In this document: positions 18,570 through 26,929 of the stretch, piece by piece
Numbering within the stretch: position 1 is the first letter of the stretch
Layout of the letters: every line of letters begins with the position of its first letter
Assembly (NCBI GenBank): GCA_001038565.1
Contig: LFJO01000005.1
Coordinates: forward strand, 1,186,417 to 1,250,416
DNA: 64,000 nt
Direction: 5' to 3'
DNA from: Alkalihalobacillus pseudalcaliphilus
Lineage (GTDB): Bacteria; Bacillota; Bacilli; Bacillales; Bacillaceae_D
Notes under the pieces: generated by a model
The model's input: only the letters and a program-made list of their open reading frames with translations
Told to the model about the DNA's origin: nothing
Databases searched by the model: none
Made by a program: the position numbers and the translations under genes

Positions 18570-19587
18570 GCTGTGACTCCTTTCTTACTTCTTGCAACTG
18601 TTGGAGGTGAGCGTAAACGCACCCTGTCTCAATTTGGTCACGAATAAAGGTTACCCCTTCTTTAATGGAAGCGACTTGGTCTGCTGCATATAAAGCAACA
18701 CCTGCATTTAAATACACGATTTCTTGGGCCGATTGATTCGCTTTACCTTGAAAGACTTCTAACATCAGATCGGCACTTTCCTTTGGATTTTGTACTTGAA
18801 TCTCTTCTAATTTACCCCTTCGCAAACCAAAATCCTCTGGACGTATCTGATACCGGCTTAACTGACCGTCTTTAATTTCGACTACATCTGTGTGTGTGGT
18901 AATGGAGCATTCGTCAAGCCCTTCTCCTCCAGAGACAACTAAGGAATGCTTCGTACCTAAACGCTTGAGGGCAGTAGCAACTTTTTCGATCATCGTTCCA
19001 TCATAAACACCTAAGAGTTGATGCTTGGCTCCTGCAGGATTTGTTAAAGGGCCTAACATATTAAAAATCGTCCGGAATCCTAATTCTTTTCGAGGCGTTA
19101 CCGCGTGCTTCATCGATTCGTGATACAGTGGTGCAAACAAAAAACATAAAGAGTGTGTTTGTAATGCTTGAGCCGCTTGTTCTGGTGTATGTTGAATATT
19201 AATAGATAAATATTCTAAAACATCAGCACTACCACTTTTAGAAGAAACCGCACGATTTCCATGCTTAGCGACCTTCACCCCGAGTGCCGCTAAACAAATG
19301 CCAACCGTTGTAGAGATATTAAATGTTCTTAAAGAGTCTCCACCTGTTCCACATGTATCTAATAATGCCTCATTTTCATAAGGTATTTTCATGGAGTGCT
19401 GGCGCATGGCTTTAGCAAATCCAGTAATTTCATCAACCGTTTCACCACGAAACCTCATAATGGTGACAAAACTTGCAATTTGTGAAGGGGTTGCTAAGCC
19501 ATTCATAATATCATGCATAACCGACTCAGCTTGTTCCTCGGTTAAAGTAACCCCTTGTAGGCACAACTCTAAATGATCTTTTAACAT
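18562..19587 (-). CDS. trpD: Anthranilate phosphoribosyltransferase
   Basis: This 341-residue protein has the GTGGD phosphoribosyl loop (about 79-83), KHGNRAVSSKSGSADVLE and the family HSLVVSGGEGLDE. ATG 19587 is one base after the trpE stop, with GAGGAGG within the trpE end. Confidence 0.96.
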   Translation of the reverse strand: MLKDHLELCLQGVTLTEEQAESVMHDIMNGLATPSQIASFVTIMRFRGETVDEITGFAKAMRQHSMKIPYENEALLDTCGTGGDSLRTFNISTTVGICLAALGVKVAKHGNRAVSSKSGSADVLEYLSINIQHTPEQAAQALQTHSLCFLFAPLYHESMKHAVTPRKELGFRTIFNMLGPLTNPAGAKHQLLGVYDGTMIEKVATALKRLGTKHSLVVSGGEGLDECSITTHTDVVEIKDGQLSRYQIRPEDFGLRRGKLEEIQVQNPKESADLMLEVFQGKANQSAQEIVYLNAGVALYAADQVASIKEGVTFIRDQIETGCVYAHLQQLQEVRKESQHA

Positions 19588-19588
19588 A

Positions 19589-21091
19589 TTATTTAACCTC
19601 CTCGAGTCCAAACATTTCCTCCGCCATTTGAACCGCCCTAATTAAGGCCTTCGCTTTATTTTGTGTTTCTTCATATTCTTTTTCAGGGTTAGAATCTGCC
19701 ACGATGCCTGCTCCAGCTTGAATGGAGGCCTTTCCTTCTTGTAATACAAGTGTACGAATCGCAATACATGAGTCAATATTGCCATCAAAACCTAAATATC
19801 CGATCGCACCTGCATAAATTCCCCTTCTAGTTGGTTCGAGCTCTTTTAATATTTGCATCGCTCTAATTTTCGGTGCCCCTGATACGGTTCCAGCTGGAAA
19901 AGAGGCCATTAAAGCTTCTAAAGGTTTAACGTCTTCACGTAGCTGACCACATACTTTAGAAATTATATGCATCACATGGGAAAAACGAGCTATTTCTAAC
20001 AAAGTAGGAATTTGTACGGAACCATACTTAGCAATACGACCTATATCATTCCTAGCTAAGTCCACTAACATATAGTGCTCTGCTCGTTCCTTTTCATCGG
20101 TTAATAAATCATCTGATAACTTTTGATCTTCTTCAAGGCTGTTCCCTCTTTTGCGTGTTCCGGCGATCGGGTGTATCTCCACATGTTGATCCTGCACTTG
20201 TACAAGTCTTTCTGGCGAACTACCTATGATCTCTAATCCATCAAGCTTTAGGTAGAATAAATAGGGAGATGGATTTACCTTTCGTAAAACACGATAAATC
20301 TCAATACCCGAACTTTTCACGTCCATCGAAAAACGTTGTGATAAGACCGCTTGAAAAATATCTCCGGCTCGAATGTACTCTTTTATTTTCAAAATATCCG
20401 CGATAAATTGATCTTTTTGATAATTAGAATCGACCTGTTCAAAACTCACTTCACGCTCAAAGGTTGGCGTTGGCTTTAAGGTTAACGGGCGAGCAGGTTC
20501 TTCTATTTTTTTTATCACTCGATTGACTTGTTCCACACTCTGAAAATATTGTTCTTGTAGCTTTTTGTTGTCATCAATTCGCTGATGAAAAATAATTGTT
20601 AACTCATTCTCTTGGTGATTAAAAGCGATAAGCGTTTCACAAATCAGAAACTGATAATAATTGGTATGACGGTGATAACAGGTTTCTAGACTCGGTTCGA
20701 TTGTTTCAATCGCGTCATAACTCATATAACCAACAGCTCCACCTTTAAAAGGTAGGTCAAGCTCTGACGGGGCTACATGAAGATAGGCCATCGTTTTTTC
20801 ATAAAGCTCAATAAAACTAGCCGCTTCTAAAAGCGTCTCCTCACATTTATTTCTAGTCACAAATGAGCCTGATATTTCTTTCATTTCATATAGAGGATTT
20901 AAACCAATAAACGAATAATTTGACCATAGCGAGGCCTCATCATGGCTCTCTAACAAAAAATGTGCTTCGTCTTGTAATTGATGGAACATTTGAATGGGGG
21001 TTAAACTATCCGCGAAAAGCTTAGCCGCTACCGGGATCGTTTGATACGTTTGGGCCAGTGCTGAAAAACTGGCAAAAGAGGTCTTTATCAA
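19589..21091 (-). CDS. trpE: Anthranilate synthase component I
   Basis: This protein of about 500 residues makes anthranilate from chorismate. The chorismate-binding core includes ARNDIGR, FPAGTVSGAPK and GAIGYLG in the C-terminal half; the N-terminal half has the LLES inhibitor-site motif for tryptophan feedback. The start is probably TTG 21091, 8 nt after AGGAG, since the GTG three codons earlier is part of the ribosome site. No trpG is in the operon; as in B. subtilis the amidotransferase is presumably the shared PabA elsewhere. Confidence 0.96.
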   Translation of the reverse strand: MIKTSFASFSALAQTYQTIPVAAKLFADSLTPIQMFHQLQDEAHFLLESHDEASLWSNYSFIGLNPLYEMKEISGSFVTRNKCEETLLEAASFIELYEKTMAYLHVAPSELDLPFKGGAVGYMSYDAIETIEPSLETCYHRHTNYYQFLICETLIAFNHQENELTIIFHQRIDDNKKLQEQYFQSVEQVNRVIKKIEEPARPLTLKPTPTFEREVSFEQVDSNYQKDQFIADILKIKEYIRAGDIFQAVLSQRFSMDVKSSGIEIYRVLRKVNPSPYLFYLKLDGLEIIGSSPERLVQVQDQHVEIHPIAGTRKRGNSLEEDQKLSDDLLTDEKERAEHYMLVDLARNDIGRIAKYGSVQIPTLLEIARFSHVMHIISKVCGQLREDVKPLEALMASFPAGTVSGAPKIRAMQILKELEPTRRGIYAGAIGYLGFDGNIDSCIAIRTLVLQEGKASIQAGAGIVADSNPEKEYEETQNKAKALIRAVQMAEEMFGLEEVK

Positions 21092-21098
21092 CTTGATC

Positions 21099-21119
21099 AC
21101 TCCTATTCATATAGAGGAG
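21099..21119 (-). promoter_or_regulatory. Hairpin that can sequester the trpE ribosome site
   Basis: On the minus strand CTCCT (21119-21115) pairs with AGGAG (21104-21100), the trpE Shine-Dalgarno, across a 10-nt loop. A second CCTCC lies further upstream. In B. subtilis TRAP also lowers trpE translation by favouring such a structure. Confidence 0.55.
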
Positions 21120-21144
21120 GATCAATTAAGGAGGCTAAAAATAT

Positions 21145-21367
21145 AAAAAACCCTATGACCAAATAGGCATAGGGTGTATATGTGTACAACCTTTGCTCAG
21201 CTCTGCTCTCCTTAACTAATCTCATACTCTTCTCTTCTCAACTCAATCAACTAAAAAATCTCTAAATAAAAACTTACTCGCTAAACTTGTTGTTACTTCT
21301 CGACTATTTCTCAACTTAAAACTATAACTTATTCATTAGTTTATACTTTCTCACCTTTATCCGTCAA
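21145..21367 (-). promoter_or_regulatory. trp operon promoter, TRAP-binding leader and attenuator
   Basis: The promoter is TTGACG (21367-21362), 16 nt, TATAAA (21345-21340), inside the end of aroH. The leader then carries about eleven GAG/TAG triplets at 21264-21196, mostly 2-3 nt apart, the signature of TRAP binding. The attenuator follows: CCCTATGCC pairs with GGTCATAGGG (21174-21151), then TTTTTT. Tryptophan-loaded TRAP should wrap the triplets and favour the terminator. TRAP itself is encoded at 31890-32108. Confidence 0.9.
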
Positions 21368-21724
21368 GACTAAATCTGGCCTAAGTTGAATGGCCTCATT
21401 CAGATAGACATGATGGATTAGTTCTTGACTGACATCCGTATTTACGGTCATCATTACACGGATACAGCGACTAAGACTGCCGGGAACATCAATCTCTCTT
21501 GCACACATGACGGGAACAAAATCATAACCACTAAACCGTCGTAATGCTTTTGCAGGAAATGCTGCTTTTAAATCATCTGTGACCGTTATAAGAACTTGAG
21601 CGACATCACAAGCCTTTACTTGATTATTTCGAATCATTTCAGCAAGCATTTCTTCTGTTGCTGCTAGAATTAAATCCTCTTGATCTTTTTCTACTGTTGT
21701 TGCACCTCTGATTCCTCTCACCAT
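21341..21724 (-). CDS. aroH: Monofunctional chorismate mutase, AroH class
   Basis: This 127-residue protein matches the length of the B. subtilis trimeric enzyme that makes prephenate. RGIRGATTVEKD is at the N-terminus; the active-site Arg is in CIRVMMTVNTD and the late HVYLNEA is conserved. ATG 21724 follows AGGGAG and is preferred to GTG 21733, which overlaps the aroB stop. Confidence 0.95.
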   Translation of the reverse strand: MVRGIRGATTVEKDQEDLILAATEEMLAEMIRNNQVKACDVAQVLITVTDDLKAAFPAKALRRFSGYDFVPVMCAREIDVPGSLSRCIRVMMTVNTDVSQELIHHVYLNEAIQLRPDLVLTDKGEKV

Positions 21725-21729
21725 GCTAC

Positions 21730-22812
21730 TCACTCCCTGAGCATTTTTTCTAGCATTTTGATTATTTTTTCATCCTCGATTTCTTCAACCGTTACTTCCC
21801 CTATTCCTTTGAGAAGAACCATTCGAATGATACCATTATCTGTTTTTTTATCTTTACGCATCGTATTCATTAAAGATGGCACATGTAAACCTGCTGGTAT
21901 TTTCGTTTCATAACCTAAGAGCTGTAACCATTGTATGAAACCTTCTATATCTAGGTTCGTTCGAAATCTCTCTTCACTCATTTTCAGAGCAAAAATAATT
22001 CCGATTGCTACAGCTTCACCATGCGTAACCTTACCGTAACCTAACTCTTTTTCTATAGCGTGACCTAATGTATGCCCTAAATTAAGATATGCACGCACAC
22101 CCGCTTCTTTTTCATCACTTGCAACAATTTTCGCTTTTATAGAAATCGAGCGTTCAAGCATCTCTTCGATAAAAGCGAGTGGAAGCTCAGAGAGATTAGA
22201 AACATGCTGCTTCAGCCACTGATAGAAATTCTTATCTACAATTAACCCATGCTTAAAAACTTCAGCAAAGCCTGAACGCCATTCTTTTTCTGGTAATGTT
22301 TGTAGGAATTTCGGATCATAGAGAACGGCTTCCGGTTGATGAAAGGCACCGATCATATTTTTCCCGAGCGGATGATTAATCGCAACTTTTCCACCTACAG
22401 AGCTATCTTGTGCTAACAATGTTGTAGGAATTTGTATGAAACGGATACCACGCAAATAGGTTGCTGCGACAAACCCGGCAATATCACCAACAACTCCACC
22501 GCCTAAAGCAATAATTAAAGCGTGTCGGTCTAACTGATTTTCTAACGCGATGGTTAGCAGTCTCTCGTACTCTTGAAATGATTTGGAGTGTTCTCCCGCT
22601 TCAATTACAGCCTCTACTAGCCGATAATGAGTGTTCAAGGACTGTTTAATTTTATTTAAATATAAAGGTGCCACCGTTGAATCCGTAATCACGTAAATCG
22701 CTGTCGGCTGCTTAGCGAAGGTTCGTACATAAGATAAAACTTCTTCAGAAATGTCTGCTTGTATATAAACAGAATAATCTTTAGAAAATGTCTTAACTTG
22801 TACGGTACTCAT
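21730..22812 (-). CDS. aroB: 3-dehydroquinate synthase
   Basis: This 360-residue NAD- and zinc-dependent enzyme closes DAHP to dehydroquinate. GGGVVGDIAGFVAATYLRGI is the nucleotide-binding signature at about residue 103, and ALGGKVAINH-like SSVGGKVAINHPLGKN and GHTLGHAIE carry substrate and zinc ligands. Its start overlaps the aroC stop. Confidence 0.96.
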   Translation of the reverse strand: MSTVQVKTFSKDYSVYIQADISEEVLSYVRTFAKQPTAIYVITDSTVAPLYLNKIKQSLNTHYRLVEAVIEAGEHSKSFQEYERLLTIALENQLDRHALIIALGGGVVGDIAGFVAATYLRGIRFIQIPTTLLAQDSSVGGKVAINHPLGKNMIGAFHQPEAVLYDPKFLQTLPEKEWRSGFAEVFKHGLIVDKNFYQWLKQHVSNLSELPLAFIEEMLERSISIKAKIVASDEKEAGVRAYLNLGHTLGHAIEKELGYGKVTHGEAVAIGIIFALKMSEERFRTNLDIEGFIQWLQLLGYETKIPAGLHVPSLMNTMRKDKKTDNGIIRMVLLKGIGEVTVEEIEDEKIIKMLEKMLRE

Positions 22813-23984
22813 TAAAAACGCCTCGCTTCTTCATGATGGCGCTCAATATTTTGACCAATCTTTTCAATTTGGTCACTTCCGAAGTTTTCTAAAAGTGCCT
22901 TCGCAATCTCCCAAGCAACGACGGCCTCAGCAACGACAGAAGCCGCTGGAACAGCACAGCTATCGGAACGCTCTATACTTGCTGTAAATGGCTCTTTTGT
23001 TTCAATATCAACACTTTGTAGTGGCTTATAAAGAGTGGGTATAGGTTTCATAACACCTCTTACCACAATCGGCATACCATTGGTCATTCCACCTTCAAAG
23101 CCGCCTAGGTTATTTGTTTTCCTAGAATAGCCTTTTTCCTCATCCCAAATAATTTCATCATGCACTTCACTACCTGGTCTCCGTGCAGCTTCAAAGCCGA
23201 TACCAATTTCAACTCCTTTAAATGCATTAATACTCATGACCGCACCCGCTAATTTTGCATCTAATTTACGGTCATATTGTACGTGGCTCCCAAGTCCAAT
23301 TGGAACACCTTCAATAACAACTTCTACGATCCCACCTATCGAATCTCCCGCTTTTTTCGCTGCATCAATGGCCTCGATCATTTGCTCGGATGCCGCTTCA
23401 TCCAAGCAACGAACTTGTGAAGCTTCTGAACGTTTTTGGAGGTCTTCCATTGATTGATAATCCGTATGTACAGCTTTTACACCACCAATTTCCAGCACAT
23501 GTCCTCCAACTTGTATACCAAAAGTAGAGAGAATTTTCTTCGCAACAGCACCAGCAGCAACTCGTACCGTTGTTTCACGGGCAGATGAACGCTCTAATAC
23601 GTTTCGCATATCTCGGTGTCCATATTTAATTGCACCGTTTAGATCGGCATGACCTGGACGTGGTCTAGAAATTTTTCTTTTTATTTCTTTTTCTTCTTCT
23701 TCACTAATTGGTTCTGCCCCCATCACTTTTGTCCAATGAGTCCAATCTTTATTTTCTACAATTAAAGCAATCGGTGCTCCAGTCGTTTTACCGTGCCTGA
23801 CTCCACTCGTAATTCTGACTTGGTCTTTTTCAATTTGCATACGACGACCACGTCCATATCCACCTTGTCTTCGTGTTAACTCTTTATTAATGTCTTCAGC
23901 TAATAATTCAAGCTGTGCCGGTACCCCTTCAATAATCGTTGTTAATTCGGGACCATGCGACTCTCCAGCTGTTAAATATCTCAT
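22812..23984 (-). CDS. aroC: Chorismate synthase
   Basis: This 390-residue FMN-dependent enzyme forms chorismate, the branch point for Trp, Tyr and menaquinone. Signatures are GESHGPEL (7-14), [25 protein letters not shown] and [11 protein letters not shown] 23984 follows AGGAGG; an in-frame extension upstream is not supported. It is first in the supraoperon and is named aroF in B. subtilis literature. Confidence 0.97.
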   Translation of the reverse strand: MRYLTAGESHGPELTTIIEGVPAQLELLAEDINKELTRRQGGYGRGRRMQIEKDQVRITSGVRHGKTTGAPIALIVENKDWTHWTKVMGAEPISEEEEKEIKRKISRPRPGHADLNGAIKYGHRDMRNVLERSSARETTVRVAAGAVAKKILSTFGIQVGGHVLEIGGVKAVHTDYQSMEDLQKRSEASQVRCLDEAASEQMIEAIDAAKKAGDSIGGIVEVVIEGVPIGLGSHVQYDRKLDAKLAGAVMSINAFKGVEIGIGFEAARRPGSEVHDEIIWDEEKGYSRKTNNLGGFEGGMTNGMPIVVRGVMKPIPTLYKPLQSVDIETKEPFTASIERSDSCAVPAASVVAEAVVAWEIAKALLENFGSDQIEKIGQNIERHHEEARRF

Positions 23985-24156
23985 ATGCTCCTCCTTCACC
24001 CAACAATACTCTTTATCGCTTTTATGCGTTAAATTATACCATATTCTCATTCGTATGTGTGAGTATTTTCAGACTTTCTTCATTTGATTATTATGACATT
24101 CTATCAAAAAAACGATCGTTCGTCTAAAGTATATTCTATTTTTTCTGACAAGCACT

Positions 24157-24930
24157 TTATAATTTGCGGTAGAAAAAAGTTTCATCCGCCTCTAAACCAT
24201 ATTGTTTGGCTTGGAAAATTTGCTCCGTGCTCCCAACAAAAAGAATGCCACCTGGCCTTAGTGCTTCAGCAAATTTCTGATAAAGTGTATGCTTCGCTTC
24301 TTCAGTAAAGTAAATCATAACATTTCTGCAGACGATTAAATCATACTGCTTATCAAAACGATCAGATAGTAAGTTTTGTTTTTCAAATCGAATATACGCT
24401 TGTAGCTTCGGGTCTACTTGATATCCCCATTCTGTTTGTTTGAAATACCTTTTTTGTTTTTCTATAGGCACTTCTTTAATAGCTCGTTCTAGATAAATAC
24501 CTGTTTTGGCTCTTACTAAGATTTGTTCATCTAAATCTGTAGCAAGGATTGCTTGTGGTTGAAGTGGCATTAAATCAGATAAAATCATCGCCAAGGTATA
24601 AGCTTCTTCTCCTGATGAACATGCGGCACTCCAAACTTTTAATGGGCGATTCTTTTCAATTAGTTGTGGTAATATTTTTGTTTCTAAGACATGCCAGCGT
24701 CCTTGGTTCCGATAAAACTCGGAGACATTAATCGTCATTCTTTCTAAAAATTCAGTTAGTAAGGTAGGTGTTGTCTTTAAATGTTGAAAGTAGAGGTGAA
24801 AATTAGTAAAGCCGTGTTTGTTACGTAATGTTGTGAGTCTGCGTTTCATTTGTGTTTCTTTATATAATCCGAGGTTAATACCTGTTAGCTTATGTATGTG
24901 GCTGATAAACTCTTGATAATCTTTATCCAT
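24157..24930 (-). CDS. cheR: Chemotaxis protein methyltransferase CheR
   Basis: This 257-residue SAM-dependent methyltransferase methylates glutamates on chemoreceptors. The N-terminal helical CheR domain spans about 1-75. The SAM site is VWSAACSSGEEAYTLAMIL (about 99-117) and VCRNVMIYF is near 199. ATG 24930 follows AGGGGAG. It sits just upstream of aroC as in B. subtilis, and no other chemotaxis gene is in the window. Confidence 0.95.
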   Translation of the reverse strand: MDKDYQEFISHIHKLTGINLGLYKETQMKRRLTTLRNKHGFTNFHLYFQHLKTTPTLLTEFLERMTINVSEFYRNQGRWHVLETKILPQLIEKNRPLKVWSAACSSGEEAYTLAMILSDLMPLQPQAILATDLDEQILVRAKTGIYLERAIKEVPIEKQKRYFKQTEWGYQVDPKLQAYIRFEKQNLLSDRFDKQYDLIVCRNVMIYFTEEAKHTLYQKFAEALRPGGILFVGSTEQIFQAKQYGLEADETFFYRKL

Positions 24931-25017
24931 TTCTTTCTCCCCTTTTGTTATCTTTATAATCATAATGGAAGATGAGCAAATTGACTACAAAGAATCGGAG
25001 GTTATTTTGTTTTTTAT

Positions 25018-25227
25018 ATGAAAGTGGACTTGGGGGCGATAGGTTGTGCCTTGACGTTAGCTAGTCATCCATCTTGCGATAGACGACCTTAACAGGTCAC
25101 TGCTCCCATTTTGTTCGTGCGACTTCTCATGATGATGGAGTTGTAACGAGCCAACTGTTTAAGAAGTCGCTACTACTTTTATCTTTGTTGGTGGCGAAGT
25201 GACACCGCTTCGCCATGAGCGTTTTGT
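25018..25227 (+). repeat. Dispersed repeat family A, copy 2 (best preserved)
   Basis: This runs from TATGAAAGTGGACTTGGGGGCGATAGGTTGTGCC to the terminal hairpin GGCGAAG/CTTCGCC (25193-25199 with 25208-25214) and GAGCGTTTTGT. It abuts family C copy 1, which begins with the same TATGAAAGT. Together they fill the 680-bp gap between cheR and ndk, where I see no credible gene. Confidence 0.8.
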
Positions 25228-25375
25228 TATGAAAGTTAGTGCGAACACGGAGCGTTACTCGTCACTTCCGAAAATCATGCCCCGAGACAATCACGTGGTG
25301 CTGGGCTACGCAGTTGGATTTCAACTCTGCCACTTCGTCTCACAGGAGTCTCCGCATGACTCGAAAGCTAGGTAC
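25228..25375 (+). repeat. Dispersed repeat family C, copy 1
   Basis: TATGAAAGTTAGTGCGAAC leads into CCGAAAATCATGCCCCG, a hairpin region (25310-25330) and CAGGAGTCTCCGCATG. The order matches the inverted copy at 26745-26885. The central hairpin is more degenerate here, with a 2-nt bulge. After 25375 to about 25580 I see only fragments of similar sequence. Confidence 0.7.
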
Positions 25376-25583
25376 TGCTCATTCTCAAGTATAAATTGCA
25401 TGCATAAAAGAAATAACAACAAAAACATATTGGATGAAGAGCCACCAGTAAAGAGCTATACCACACTTTCAATCGGGGAGTGCTTGTGGCCGTCTCATAT
25501 ATAGTTGCTAACTGTTTGTATGCTTGGTTTTCTTCTAGATATTCGTCATTCAGTTTGCCTTATTAGTGATTTAGTAAAGTATA

Positions 25584-25625
25584 TAAAAAACGTGATGGCA
25601 TCTTTTTTGGGAGATGTCCATCACG
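25584..25625 (-). terminator. Terminator after ndk
   Basis: AACGTGATGG pairs with CCATCACGTT (outer arms 25591-25625), extended by ACATCT/AGATG, then TTTTTT on the minus strand. Confidence 0.9.
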
Positions 25626-25642
25626 TTTATGTATCATTGAAA

Positions 25643-26089
25643 TTATACCCAAGTATTTACGGCTTTTTCATATTCGCATAATTCTTCTTGAGTGAAGAAG
25701 ATGCCAATTTCACGTTCAGCACTTTCAGGTGAATCTGAACCATGAATTACATTCATTGATAGTTGAGCAGCGAAATCACCACGAATTGTTCCTGGTTCAG
25801 AATCCGCAGGGTTTGTTGCTCCCATCATTTTACGAGCTGTTTTGATTACATTTTCACCTTGCCATACCATAGCAAAAACTGGACCTGAAGTGATGAAATC
25901 TACTAATTCACCAAAGAAAGGACGCTCACTATGTTCAGCATAGTGTTTTTTTGCTGTTTCTTCTGTAATGTGCATTAATTTTGCTCCAACTAATTGGAAG
26001 CCTTTCTTTTCAAATCTTGAGACAATTTCGCCTACAAGATTACGTTGAACACCATCTGGTTTTACCATTAAATATGTACGTTCCATCAT
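25643..26089 (-). CDS. ndk: Nucleoside diphosphate kinase
   Basis: This 148-residue kinase equilibrates NDP and NTP pools. The N-terminal [13 protein letters not shown] stretch is conserved, and the phosphorylated His is H116 in NVIHGSDS. The length is normal. In B. subtilis ndk lies between hepT and cheR, as here, but here both flanks are filled with repeats (680 and 840 bp) and it stands as a single-gene unit. Confidence 0.97.
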   Translation of the reverse strand: MMERTYLMVKPDGVQRNLVGEIVSRFEKKGFQLVGAKLMHITEETAKKHYAEHSERPFFGELVDFITSGPVFAMVWQGENVIKTARKMMGATNPADSEPGTIRGDFAAQLSMNVIHGSDSPESAEREIGIFFTQEELCEYEKAVNTWV

Positions 26090-26201
26090 TTTGACCTCGC
26101 TTTCAAATATAACAAATCACAACAAACTTAGTATATCAAAAAAATAAAACGCTCTCAATCTATTTTTTACCATTTGTCCGATTGTTTTGATTGCTCTTAT
26201 T

Positions 26202-26385
26202 TTGTATGAAAGTTGCTTAAAGCTCATGTGTTCTTCTTCGAAGGTCGCTACGGGAATGGGGGCACGCTTTCCGCACGGGTGCTGAGCTAACTGGCTTTGC
26301 CAGTGGATCTCAGCCTGCCCTTTCATCCTGCAGGAGTCGGCTTCCCCATTCCCTCCGCTTTAGGTTCGTGCAGGCTTCTTGATTC
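26202..26385 (+). repeat. Dispersed repeat family C, copy 2
   Basis: TTTTGTATGAAAGTTGCTTAAAGCTCATGTG leads to a GC-rich core with the stem-loop CTGAG (26282-26286), ACTGGC/GCCAGT (26290-26304), CTCAG (26309-26313), followed by CAGGAGTCGGCTTCCCC. The core is inverted relative to the copy at 26745-26885 in the same 840-bp gap. Confidence 0.75.
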
Positions 26386-26487
26386 GTACACTTCTCTTAC
26401 AAAATGAATGAAAAATAATAAAAGCTAACAAATAAAGAAACATAGGCATATGAACAAAATGCCACTAGTTGAAGGCTAACGCCCCTT

Positions 26488-26547
26488 TCATCTTTGTTGG
26501 TGGCGAACTAAACCGAGCTTCGCTATGGGCGTTTTGTATGAAAGTGT
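26488..26547 (+). repeat. Family A right-end fragment
   Basis: TCTTTGTTGGTGGCGAAC through GCTTCGCTATGGGCGTTTTG matches the last 60 bp of the copy at 25018-25227. The hairpin is kept by G-T wobble pairs. A TATGAAAGTG motif follows immediately, as at 25228. Confidence 0.7.
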
Positions 26548-26744
26548 AGTAAAGATAATATGTGCATCTTCATGACAACTGGTTAGTAGGCTTCTCATAC
26601 AAAGTTTCTATAATGATTCAGATGCTACTCATCACTAACAAGCATAAAAGTGCGAATTTGCCTCTTGATTGGTCGCTCTTCTTTCACTTAGGTTTTTATA
26701 ATTATTCGAACTTTACAACCAGTGGTAACCCAGTGGAGGAAAAT

Positions 26745-26885
26745 ATGCAGATACTCCCGTGGGACGTAGTGGCGGGCTGAGATCCATCGGTGGAGCCGAT
26801 TAGCTCAGTGCCACCCCGCAGGACGCGGAGCATAAATTTCGGTAGCGGCGAGCAACGCAGCAAGTTCGCACCAACTTTCATAATT
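26745..26885 (-). repeat. Dispersed repeat family C, copy 3 (inverted)
   Basis: Read on the minus strand: TATGAAAGTTGGTGCGAAC, CGCTACCGAAATTTATGCTCCGC, then the stem-loop CTGAG (26808-26804), ATCGG/CCGAT (26800-26786), CTCAG (26781-26777), then CACGGGAGTATCTGC. The rest of 26090-26929 holds no gene I can support. Confidence 0.78.
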
Positions 26886-26887
26886 CA

Positions 26888-26919
26888 GAAAAACGAGAAG
26901 CTGCTAGTAGCCTCTCGTT
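26888..26919 (-). terminator. Terminator after hepT
   Basis: AACGAGA and TCTCGTT arms (26892-26919) with an inner GCT/AGC pairing, followed by a short T run on the minus strand. Confidence 0.75.
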
Positions 26920-26929
26920 AGAGTATTTA

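Noticed and set aside
21101-21340. Possible T-box or leader peptide for the trp operon
   Set aside because: No T-box sequence or Trp-rich reading frame is present; the GAG/TAG repeats explain the leader as a TRAP target.
25199-25504. 101-codon plus-strand reading frame beside ndk
   Set aside because: It runs through repeat A, then repeat C, has no ribosome site, and its codons change with each repeat copy.
26117-26326. 69-codon minus-strand frame upstream of ndk
   Set aside because: It lies within family C repeat sequence with no ribosome site and no protein-like composition.
26562-26780. 72-codon plus-strand frame in the ndk-hepT gap
   Set aside because: It overlaps the inverted family C copy, has no ribosome site, and looks like chance.
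26745-26885. Possible tRNA or Rho-independent RNA gene because of the GC-rich stem
   Set aside because: No cloverleaf, no CCA-type acceptor and no T run; similarity to other copies shows it is a repeat.
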